64,000 nt of DNA, from NCBI RefSeq assembly GCF_002266855.1, contig NZ_NGJN01000003.1, positions 1-64,000 on the forward strand. The letters run 5' to 3'. The notes below the pieces were generated by a model. That model was not told the origin of the DNA, did no database searches, and saw only the letters and a program-made list of their open reading frames with translations. Below, one piece after another: positions 57,011 to 64,000 of this stretch. The DNA is from Winogradskyella aurantia (lineage in GTDB: Bacteria > Bacteroidota > Bacteroidia > Flavobacteriales > Flavobacteriaceae). The number at the start of each line of letters is the position of its first letter. Within the stretch, counting starts at the first letter, position 1. A program made the position numbers and the translations under genes.

Positions 57011-58150
57011 ATGAATGCCAAGTCTTTTAACGGCTTCACCATTAATGAGATAAGTAATAAATTGAGCGATTGCTTGACAGATGGATTTAAGCCAACAATG
57101 GCCTTCGTATTTCTTTCCGTTTCACAGGATCGGGTAGCAATAAGAGAGCTTTTTTCTGAACACGAGATTCAGATTTTTGGGGTAACCACCAATGGAGAAT
57201 TCATAGATGAAAACGTGGAGAAAGGCTCCGCCAGTATTTTACTTTTAGATATGAACCCTGAATATTTTAAGATTCATTTTCAACCTTTTGTCGCTAAAAA
57301 TTATAGAGAGGTTGCTGGTTTGATAGCCAATAAGGGAAAGTCTCAATTTAAAAACCCCGCCTTTTTGCTAAGTACAAGTCATCCAAGTTCAGACGGAGAA
57401 GAAATTCTTAGGGGGCTTGAATCCATCATAGGCGAAGATGTAAAAGCTTTTGGAAGTGCTGCAGGAGATGATTTTTCGTTTACGGATACCTATGTTTTTA
57501 CTAATGGAATAGAGCATAACGAAGCCCTAATCTGTTTAATTATTGACGCAGATAAAATTCAGGTAGAAGGTATTGCCACCTGTGGCTGGAAGGCTGTGGG
57601 CACGGAAAAAACAATTACGCGAAGTGAAGGAAATCACGTTTATACTATCGACAACGAACCGGCTGTAGATATCATCACCAAATATGGTGGCTTAGAAAAC
57701 ATTACTCCCGAAAGCAAGGACCTCCTGATGGAGCTCGCTGCTAACTTTCCCTTGCAATTACAACGCGAAAAGGGAGATCCGGTGATGCGTCCGCCCTTGG
57801 TTGTGGATTGGACGGATCGCTCCTTCTTTACTAGTGGGACATTACCCGAAGGCTCAAAAGTTCGCTTTTCGCTCCCACCAGACTGGGATGTTATGGAAAA
57901 AGTAGTTTTAAGTGTTAAAGAATTAAAGGCCAAAAAAATGCCCGAAGCGGATGCCGTCGTTGTATTCAGCTGTGCTGGTCGTCTCTTGACATTAGGGCCT
58001 TTAATGACTGAGGAATTAGAAGGAATCCATAACGTATGGAATGTCCCAATGGTCGGTATGTTTAGTAATGCCGAATTAGGAAGAGCCACAGGCGGCAATC
58101 TAGAAATGCACAATCTTACTGCCTGTGCGGTTGCTCTAAGAGAAAAATAA
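57011..58150 (+). CDS. FIST-domain sensor protein 1
   Basis: 379 residues with the FIST_N (about 20-205) and FIST_C (about 215-375) domains and no membrane helix or signal. Landmarks shared with the three downstream paralogues: GVTTNGEFID (58-66), AGDD (151-154), GWK (192-194), FSCAGR (319-324), WNVPMVGMF (343-351), and the C-terminal His367-x4-Cys372. FIST proteins include NosP, a haem-binding nitric-oxide sensor that partners a histidine kinase. First gene of the operon, with no clear promoter above a weak TATTTTTT box. Confidence 0.9.
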   Translation: MNAKSFNGFTINEISNKLSDCLTDGFKPTMAFVFLSVSQDRVAIRELFSEHEIQIFGVTTNGEFIDENVEKGSASILLLDMNPEYFKIHFQPFVAKNYREVAGLIANKGKSQFKNPAFLLSTSHPSSDGEEILRGLESIIGEDVKAFGSAAGDDFSFTDTYVFTNGIEHNEALICLIIDADKIQVEGIATCGWKAVGTEKTITRSEGNHVYTIDNEPAVDIITKYGGLENITPESKDLLMELAANFPLQLQREKGDPVMRPPLVVDWTDRSFFTSGTLPEGSKVRFSLPPDWDVMEKVVLSVKELKAKKMPEADAVVVFSCAGRLLTLGPLMTEELEGIHNVWNVPMVGMFSNAELGRATGGNLEMHNLTACAVALREK

Positions 58151-58170
58151 AAATTAATTATAATAAAACT

Positions 58171-58479
58171 ATGTTTAAAATTTCAGTACTCTACAACAAT
58201 CCAGAGAATCCAAGTGCATTTGATGCCTATTACAAAGAAAAACACATGCCCTTAGTCAATCAAATTGAAGGCCTGTTAAATTTTGAATTAACCCGCATTT
58301 CAAGTGGGCCTGGTGGAAGCCCAACAGATTATTATCTTTTAGCAGAGCTTTATTTTAGGGATGAGGAGCAGATGCACGAATCCATGGGCTCTCCTGAAGG
58401 CCAAGCTACAGTAGATGATTTAGCAAACTTCGCCTCTGCTGGCGTTCAAATTATGGTAGGAAAAACTGTAGAATGGTAA
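58171..58479 (+). CDS. EthD-family dimeric alpha+beta barrel protein
   Basis: 102 residues, one EthD/ferredoxin-like barrel (MFKISVLYNNPENPSAFDAY, then KEKHMPLVNQIEGLL and YYLLAELYFRDEEQMHESM). EthD was named for a gene needed for degradation of ethyl tert-butyl ether; the fold is also used by haem-degrading and small-molecule-binding proteins. It is inserted between FIST 1 and FIST 2 (20 bp and 10 bp gaps), which suggests a role with the sensors, perhaps in the same ligand or cofactor. That is inference. Confidence 0.85.
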   Translation: MFKISVLYNNPENPSAFDAYYKEKHMPLVNQIEGLLNFELTRISSGPGGSPTDYYLLAELYFRDEEQMHESMGSPEGQATVDDLANFASAGVQIMVGKTVEW

Positions 58480-58489
58480 ACAAAACCAA

Positions 58490-59656
58490 ATGAAGGCAGT
58501 TACTATAAAAGGCAAATCAACCCAAGACATATCCAGTCAATTAAATGAGATAATTTCAGACAATTACAGACCAACTTTAGCATTTGTTTTTTTGTCTGTA
58601 GAGCAAGATGTTGAGGCTGTTACTCATCTATTAAATACTTGGAATATTCAGGTATTTGGTGCAACTACGGCAGGCGAGTTTATTGATGGAGACATTGAAT
58701 CGAAGAGTATTGTACTAATGCTGCTAGATATGAATCCAACATATTTTAAGATAGAATTCATTGAAACCACTCAAAAGACAACCGCCGAAGATGCAAAACA
58801 ACTGGGTGTAATCGGAAAGGATGCTTTTACAAACCCTTCGTTAATAATTGCCTCAGGAGGTATTTTCATAGATGGAGATCAAGTCATAGAAGGCCTTATG
58901 GAAGGACTTGGAAATCCGAATGAAGCATTCAAAAGAGAGATTAGCGTTTTTGGAGGTATGGCAGGTGATGATTTATTAGCCCAAAACCCATTGGTTTTTA
59001 CAAACGAAAAAAGTAAGGACAACGCCCTTTTAGCACTTATTCTCAATGAGGATAAAATAGATGTTAGAGGTATTGCCTCATGCGGCTGGAAAGCTGTTGG
59101 TACAGAAAAGACGGTAACCAAAAGCGAGGGTAATATTGTGTACACCATAGACGACAAGCCAGCATTGGACATGTTGACGAAGTTCTTAGGTGTTGACGTC
59201 GTTGAAGATGATGGCGAAGATATTGTGGCCTTTCTAAACTCGTGGTATTATCCCTTACAAGTGGAACGTGACAATGGCGATTCCGTAATACGAGCTACCA
59301 GATTTGCCAATCGTAAAAACCGCTCTCTAATTTGTACTGGAAGCGTTCCCCAGGGTGCGAAAGTCAAGTTTTCCTTACCACCAGAATTCGAAGCCATTGA
59401 AACAGTGGTTTTGGAATGTGAAAGTATTAAGGACAATCCCGAACAAGAAGCTGATGCATTACTTATGTTTTCTTGCGTAAGTAGACATTTAAGTTTTGGC
59501 GCCTTAATTAAAGAGGAGATTGAACAAGTTCAAGACCTTTGGAACGCTCCAATGGCTGGTTTTTTTACCTACGGAGAATATGGAAAATCCAAAATTGGCA
59601 AACATGAATTTCATAACAATGCCTGTTGTATTGTAGCCTTAAAAGAAAAACAGTAA
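58490..59656 (+). CDS. FIST-domain sensor protein 2
   Basis: 388 residues, FIST_N plus FIST_C, cytosolic. GATTAGEFIDG, GGMAGDD, SCGWKAVG, FSCVSRHLSFG, WNAPMAGFF, and His375 with Cys379-Cys380 at the end. It is closely related to FIST 3 (nucleotide identity extends over long runs, for example AGCGAGGGTAATATTGTGTA). It has an insertion near 127-140 compared with FIST 1. Its stop shares a base with the next start. Confidence 0.9.
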   Translation: MKAVTIKGKSTQDISSQLNEIISDNYRPTLAFVFLSVEQDVEAVTHLLNTWNIQVFGATTAGEFIDGDIESKSIVLMLLDMNPTYFKIEFIETTQKTTAEDAKQLGVIGKDAFTNPSLIIASGGIFIDGDQVIEGLMEGLGNPNEAFKREISVFGGMAGDDLLAQNPLVFTNEKSKDNALLALILNEDKIDVRGIASCGWKAVGTEKTVTKSEGNIVYTIDDKPALDMLTKFLGVDVVEDDGEDIVAFLNSWYYPLQVERDNGDSVIRATRFANRKNRSLICTGSVPQGAKVKFSLPPEFEAIETVVLECESIKDNPEQEADALLMFSCVSRHLSFGALIKEEIEQVQDLWNAPMAGFFTYGEYGKSKIGKHEFHNNACCIVALKEKQ

Positions 59657-60795
59657 TGAAAGCAATTTCCATAAAGGGTCCAGATTATAAAATTATTGTT
59701 AAAAAAATTGAGGAAGTACTAAAGGATGGCTATGCTCCAAGTTTAGCCATCGTATTTTTATCTATAAAACATAACGACCAAGAACTAGCTGTCTATCTAA
59801 ATTCAAAGGGCATTCAGGTTTTTGGTTCTACAACATCTGGGGAATTTATTGATGGTGAAATTGAAGAGCATAGCATTGTTCTTATGCTACTCGACATAAA
59901 TCCAGAGCATTTTAAACTGGTCTTTTTGGAAACTGGTACTCAAAGTAGTTTTGATAATTCTAAAAAATTAGGGGAACTAGGGAAAGCAACCTTTTCAGAT
60001 GCGGCCTTTATTATCGCCTCAGGCTGGCTCTCTCAAGATGGAGAAGCCATAGTAGAAGGCATTACCGAAGGATATGGCGAAGAGGTGACCATTTTTGGAG
60101 GTATGGCTGGTGATGATCTCATATTAAAAGGACCCAAGGTATTTTCCTTTAATAAAAATAGTGAAAAAGGTATTGTAGCACTTATCATTGATGAGTCTAA
60201 AATTGAAGTTAATGGTATAGCCACATGTGGGTGGAAACCCATTGGCACCACAAAGACCATCACTAAAAGCGAGGGTAATATTGTGTACACCATAGATGAC
60301 AAACCTGCCTTAGATATGATCATGAAATATCTGGGTATTGAAATGGATGTGGAGAGCGGTAAAGAGATTGTAACCCAATTATCCTCCTACTACCCCTTAC
60401 AAATGGAACGACCGGGCGTTTCTCCGGTAATGCGGACAGCGATGTTTGCCAATAAAGAAGATAGGTCTCTCATTTGCGCAGGTAACGTTACCCAAGGTTC
60501 AAAAGTAAGGTTCTCTTTGCCACCAGATTTTGATGCTATTGAAGCCGTTGTTGAGGAATGCGAGCAGCTCAAAACCTCTGAGAAAATAGATGCAGACGCT
60601 ATCATTATGTTTTCTTGTATCAGCAGACGCTTATCTTTTGGGGTAATGATGCCTGAAGAACTAGAACAGGTTCAACAGGTTTGGAATGTTCCTATGGTTG
60701 GTTTTTTCAGTTATGGCGAATATGGAAAATCTAAGACAGGGAAGCATGAATTTCATAACAATACCTGCTGTATTGTGACCTTAAAAGAAAAATAA
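59656..60795 (+). CDS. FIST-domain sensor protein 3
   Basis: 379 residues from the ATG at 59656. An in-frame ATG at 59626 lies inside FIST 2 and adds ten residues not found in the paralogues, so it is rejected. Domain layout matches FIST 2, including GSTTSGEFIDG, GGMAGDD, TCGWKPIG, FSCISRRLSFG, WNVPMVGFF and His367 with Cys371-Cys372. The start overlaps the FIST 2 stop (taATG), so translation is coupled. Confidence 0.9.
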   Translation: MKAISIKGPDYKIIVKKIEEVLKDGYAPSLAIVFLSIKHNDQELAVYLNSKGIQVFGSTTSGEFIDGEIEEHSIVLMLLDINPEHFKLVFLETGTQSSFDNSKKLGELGKATFSDAAFIIASGWLSQDGEAIVEGITEGYGEEVTIFGGMAGDDLILKGPKVFSFNKNSEKGIVALIIDESKIEVNGIATCGWKPIGTTKTITKSEGNIVYTIDDKPALDMIMKYLGIEMDVESGKEIVTQLSSYYPLQMERPGVSPVMRTAMFANKEDRSLICAGNVTQGSKVRFSLPPDFDAIEAVVEECEQLKTSEKIDADAIIMFSCISRRLSFGVMMPEELEQVQQVWNVPMVGFFSYGEYGKSKTGKHEFHNNTCCIVTLKEK

Positions 60796-60803
60796 GATTA
60801 GTT

Positions 60804-61964
60804 ATGAAAGCGAAATCCATACAAGGCAAATCAATAGAAGCTATAAAAACGGCCATCGAGAACAGCATGTTAGATGGCTTCTCACCTACAGTTGCCATAG
60901 TATTTATTTCTGTAAAACAAGACAGAAGGGCTATTTGTGAATTGTTAGTCTCTAAAAACATAGATGTCTTTGGCGCAACCTCTTGCGGAGAATTCATTAA
61001 TAATCATCAGTCAGAGGGTGAAATGGCGATACTGCTGTTAGAACTATCAAAAGCGCATTACTCGATTTTAATTGAAGATTTCGAAGATGGAAACTTGGAT
61101 GAGGCTGTTTCAAATTTGGCAAATAATGCACTCAAACGATTTAATAACCCATCGCTCATTGTATGCAGTCCAGGAATTAACCAAAAAGGAGATCATTTTG
61201 AAGGAGAAAAACTCGTAGAGTCCTTAGAAAAAAGCCTAGGACCAGATAAAATATACTTTGGGGGTAAGGCAGGAGATGACTGGGAGCTTAAAGAAACTTT
61301 TGTTTTTACCAATAAAAAGGAAGCTAAATATGGCATAGTGGCCTTAGTGCTAAACGGAGATACAATCGCATTAAACGGTATGGCAGTTACAGGTTGGAAA
61401 CCTTTGGGTATTACAAGAACGGTAACCAAAAGCAAAGGTCAATTACTTTATGAAATTGATGGAAAATCAGCGGTTGAATTGTATTTAAGATATCTCGGCA
61501 AGGAAGATAAAATAACCGAAAAAGATTTTAAGGTTTTTGAAGAGTTATCGATGGAATATCCATTTATTGTGGAACGCGACAATAACGAAACTGTATTGAA
61601 AACACCAATGAAAATTGACAGTGCTGAAAATGCACTCGTGATAGACATACCTATGCCAGAAGGTTCGAAATTCTGGTTTACAAGCCCCCCTGAGTTCGAT
61701 ATCGTTGAAGAGGTAATTGAAAAAGCCACCCAATTAAAAGAAAGAACAAACCACAGTGCAGATGCCATGTTAATTTTTTCTTGTGCTGGTAGGCATCCCA
61801 TTCTTGGTCCCATGGTCACAGACGAAAACAATGGCCTTGCCGAAGTATGGCAAGCGCCGATGGCTGGATTTTTCACTTATGGGGAATTTGGACGGGTTTT
61901 AAATGGCAAACAAAATTTTCATTCAGGAGCATGTTGTTGGGTAACACTTAAAGAAATAGAATGA
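60804..61964 (+). CDS. FIST-domain sensor protein 4
   Basis: 386 residues. It is the most diverged copy: GATSCGEFIN replaces GEFID, GGKAGDD and GWKPLG are retained, then FSCAGRHPILG, WQAPMAGFF and His373 with Cys377-Cys378. The region of FIST_C around DNNETVLKTPMKIDSAENAL differs from the others, so it may bind another ligand. Its stop overlaps the start of the histidine kinase (ATGA at 61961-61964). Confidence 0.9.
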   Translation: MKAKSIQGKSIEAIKTAIENSMLDGFSPTVAIVFISVKQDRRAICELLVSKNIDVFGATSCGEFINNHQSEGEMAILLLELSKAHYSILIEDFEDGNLDEAVSNLANNALKRFNNPSLIVCSPGINQKGDHFEGEKLVESLEKSLGPDKIYFGGKAGDDWELKETFVFTNKKEAKYGIVALVLNGDTIALNGMAVTGWKPLGITRTVTKSKGQLLYEIDGKSAVELYLRYLGKEDKITEKDFKVFEELSMEYPFIVERDNNETVLKTPMKIDSAENALVIDIPMPEGSKFWFTSPPEFDIVEEVIEKATQLKERTNHSADAMLIFSCAGRHPILGPMVTDENNGLAEVWQAPMAGFFTYGEFGRVLNGKQNFHSGACCWVTLKEIE

Positions 61965-63019
61965 ACAAAGATCTTCAAATCATTAAAGACATCATAGAAA
62001 CCTCTGAACAGATTTCAAAAGAGGACAAGGATATCCTTCTTAAAGCTTTAAAAAAGGCAAACACAACGCTCGAGATTTCAGAATTTAAGTTAGAACGGAC
62101 CAACAAGGTAAAGCGCACCACGGCCATTCTTTTGGAAGAAACAATTGAAGAGTTGGAACAAAAGCGAGCTGCCATTGAAAAAACTAATGAGGCCCTAAAC
62201 AAATCATTAAAAGACTTAAAAATGGCGCAGGCACAATTAGTTCAATCTGAGAAAATGGCGAGTTTGGGTGAGCTTACCGCAGGTATTGCACATGAAATAC
62301 AAAACCCACTAAATTTCGTCAACAATTTTAGTGAGGTGAGCAAAGAACTTCTGGAAGAAATGCTTGAAGAACTCAAGAATGGGGACATGGAAGAAGTAAA
62401 TGCCATTGCCTCAGATGTGATTGCCAATCTAGAAAAAATATTGCATCACGGTAAGCGTGCCGATGGGATTGTTAAGGGTATGCTACAACATAGTCGGACC
62501 AATTCTGGAGAAAAGGAGTTCACCGATTTAAATCAATTGGTAGATGAATATTTACGTTTGGCCTATCATGGTTTAAGGGCAAAAGATAAATCTTTCAATG
62601 CGGCTTTGGAAACACATTTTGATACGTCTATTGGTAAACTCAATATAATTCCTCAAGACATTGGACGCGTTGTTCTCAACCTAATCACCAATGCTTTTCA
62701 TGCATGTGATGATAAGAAAAAATTACTTTCAGATAAGGGAAATTCAGATTTTCAACCGACAGTTAGCGTCACCACAAAAAAAATAAAGCAACATATAGAG
62801 ATCAGTGTTGCGGATAATGGTAATGGTATCCCAGATAAGATTGTAGACAAAATATTTCAACCCTTTTTCACTACAAAACCAACAGGTGAAGGCACTGGCT
62901 TGGGACTGAGCTTAAGCTATGACATTATAAAATCTCATGGCGGTGTAATAAAAGTAAACACTAAAGATAAACAAGGAACTACATTTATTATCTCTATTCC
63001 AGTAAAATCCAAGGCATGA
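61961..63019 (+). CDS. Soluble histidine kinase
   Basis: 352 residues. A long N-terminal coiled coil (about 25-100) leads into a HisKA-like domain with the phosphoacceptor His111 (TAGIAHEIQNPLNFVNN) and a HATPase_c domain: N box NLITNAFHACD, then DNGNGIPDKI, FQPFFTTKP and GTGLGLSLSYDI. No membrane helix, PAS, GAF or receiver domain is present, so the signal must come from another protein, most simply the FIST proteins encoded directly upstream. Starts by ATGA overlap and ends in ATGA overlap with the next gene. No response regulator is in view. Confidence 0.93.
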   Translation: MNKDLQIIKDIIETSEQISKEDKDILLKALKKANTTLEISEFKLERTNKVKRTTAILLEETIEELEQKRAAIEKTNEALNKSLKDLKMAQAQLVQSEKMASLGELTAGIAHEIQNPLNFVNNFSEVSKELLEEMLEELKNGDMEEVNAIASDVIANLEKILHHGKRADGIVKGMLQHSRTNSGEKEFTDLNQLVDEYLRLAYHGLRAKDKSFNAALETHFDTSIGKLNIIPQDIGRVVLNLITNAFHACDDKKKLLSDKGNSDFQPTVSVTTKKIKQHIEISVADNGNGIPDKIVDKIFQPFFTTKPTGEGTGLGLSLSYDIIKSHGGVIKVNTKDKQGTTFIISIPVKSKA

Positions 63020-64000
63020 AACCGAACGAAAAAATAGAGAAAGAAGTACTTAAAATCTATGATACTTGGTTGCATAGTTATCTCCATGGTGATGTTAAAG
63101 TTTATGATTCTTTTTTGGATGATGATTACCATTTCATTGGCTCTGCCAAAAATGAAGAATTTTTAAACCGAAAGGACACCACAAAGTTCTTCGCAGATAC
63201 TGGCGACCAATTTGCGGGAAAAACTGAAATAAGAAACGAAACCATGTCCATAGAGCAATTTGGTGAACTTATTTTTATTACACATCTTTTAGATGGTTGG
63301 TTTCTAAATGAAAATGATTGGAATTATTATGCAAGATTTAGATTTACGAGTGTTCTAAAAAACACAAAAACCGGCTGGCGTTTTATCTATCAGCATTTTT
63401 CCATTCCAGATCCAAAAACCGAAGAAGGGGAAACTATCGGTTATGATAAGATAAATGATGAAAATCAGCAACTACGTGAAGCGATTACGCGTCGAACCTT
63501 TGAACTGGAAGCAAAAAATAGAGAGCTGGAAATTGAAGGTGCTTTAGAACGTATTCGAGCACAGGCAACAGCAATGACGGTCTCATCAGACCTTTTAGAT
63601 ATTGTGGTTACCATGCGCAATGAATTCATTAAACTTGGTCACGAAGCACACTATTTCTGGCATATGATGTGGTTGCAAAACACCTATGAAAAAGCGATGA
63701 CATCCGGTGATGGTTCCCGTATTGGTTTTGTAATGGAACTCCCCAGACATATACATGGCGATATTCCTAAGCTGGCAAAATGGGAAAAAAGTCAGAAGCC
63801 TACAGTCGTTTATACCATGAACATTGAAGAAGCCATTGCTTATGTGGACAAGATGATAGACTTAGGAAACTTCCAAAACATCGATCCTCAGGCCCCAAGT
63901 CATGATGACATTCGAGCCATTGGCGGCTTAACCTTTATCATGGCGCGCACGTCACACGGGGAAATTGGTTACAGTTTGCCTGGAGTCGTTGGGAATCCCC
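63016..64000 (+). CDS. SnoaL-like plus coiled-coil sensor protein, truncated by the window end
   Basis: 328 codons visible; no stop before 64000. In order: an NTF2/SnoaL-like domain (about 1-135, WLHSYLHGDVKVYDSFLDDD, TGWRFIYQHFSIPDP), a coiled coil (150-177, LREAITRRTFELEAKNRELE), the segment GALERIRAQATAMTVSSDLL that commonly precedes GAF-like sensor domains in Bacteroidota kinases, and then a GAF-like region (FIKLGHEAHYFWHMMWLQNT). A kinase or cyclase domain probably follows outside the window. Start overlaps the histidine kinase stop (ATGA), making it the seventh coupled gene of the FIST operon. Confidence 0.8.
   Translation, partial: MKPNEKIEKEVLKIYDTWLHSYLHGDVKVYDSFLDDDYHFIGSAKNEEFLNRKDTTKFFADTGDQFAGKTEIRNETMSIEQFGELIFITHLLDGWFLNENDWNYYARFRFTSVLKNTKTGWRFIYQHFSIPDPKTEEGETIGYDKINDENQQLREAITRRTFELEAKNRELEIEGALERIRAQATAMTVSSDLLDIVVTMRNEFIKLGHEAHYFWHMMWLQNTYEKAMTSGDGSRIGFVMELPRHIHGDIPKLAKWEKSQKPTVVYTMNIEEAIAYVDKMIDLGNFQNIDPQAPSHDDIRAIGGLTFIMARTSHGEIGYSLPGVVGNP

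Noticed and set aside
59626..59655. Earlier start for FIST 3
   Set aside because: Inside the FIST 2 gene and not aligned with the other FIST proteins; the taATG overlap start fits the operon.
58879..60605. Open frames on the - strand inside FIST 2 and FIST 3
   Set aside because: Both copies show them at matching places because they are homologous; no start signal or family; shadows of the coding strand.

Overview
The window looks like part of a chromosome from the family Flavobacteriaceae (Bacteroidota). Several things point there: type IX secretion (T9SS) proteins, AT-rich DNA, promoters matching the Bacteroidota TTG-N18-20-TAnnTTTG pattern, very tight gene packing, and families typical of that group (DUF3467, DUF2851, PorP/SprF, HPF-XerC-S21 order). 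The species cannot be named from this sequence. No rRNA genes, CRISPR array or insertion sequence was seen.

Layout. (1) 1-4064, + strand: the 3' end of a large T9SS cargo protein, then a PorP/SprF outer-membrane protein and an OmpA/PD40 protein, butted together as one secretion module. (2) 4299-20214: a small Fe-S protein and DUF3467, then the growth-core block on the - strand, read from right to left as rpsU, xerC-like, hpf, tRNA-Thr(TGT), tRNA-Tyr, tRNA-Gly, tRNA-Thr(GGT), tuf, tRNA-Trp, secE, nusG, rplK, rplA, rplJ, rplL, rpoB, rpoC. The four tRNAs and tuf have the same order as thrU-tyrU-glyT-thrT-tufB of E. coli. (3) 20378-40788: housekeeping and membrane genes, mostly - strand: acyl-CoA dehydrogenase, HhH protein, alanine symporter, K+ channel, PspC, DUF2851, cysteine synthase, LolE-type permease, NamZ-like lipoprotein, phosphodiesterase, sterol desaturase, a TPR/outer-membrane barrel pair and FtsE. 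(4) 40835-53231: a surface-glycan locus on mixed strands with four glycosyltransferases, FdtA- and FdtB-like sugar enzymes, two paralogous flippases, a FemAB/GNAT-like enzyme, a membrane sulfatase-like protein, a NoeA-like methyltransferase and a tiny membrane protein. (5) 53327-56880: typA, a small membrane protein, kdsA and DUF1801. (6) 57011-64000: a seven-gene, translationally coupled + strand operon with four tandem FIST-domain proteins, an EthD-like protein, a soluble histidine kinase and the start of a second sensor protein.

The most unusual system is region 6. FIST proteins include the NosP haem/nitric-oxide sensors that work with histidine kinases. Four paralogues feeding one or two kinases suggests a multi-input cytoplasmic sensory array; this is inference. 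Other points of interest are a GC-rich, near-identical 81-residue repeat inside the AT-rich T9SS cargo gene, the strong Shine-Dalgarno site of rpsU, a relic of an acyl-CoA dehydrogenase 3' end, a kinase-like motif in the NoeA-like methyltransferase, and overlapping divergent promoters in the glycan locus.
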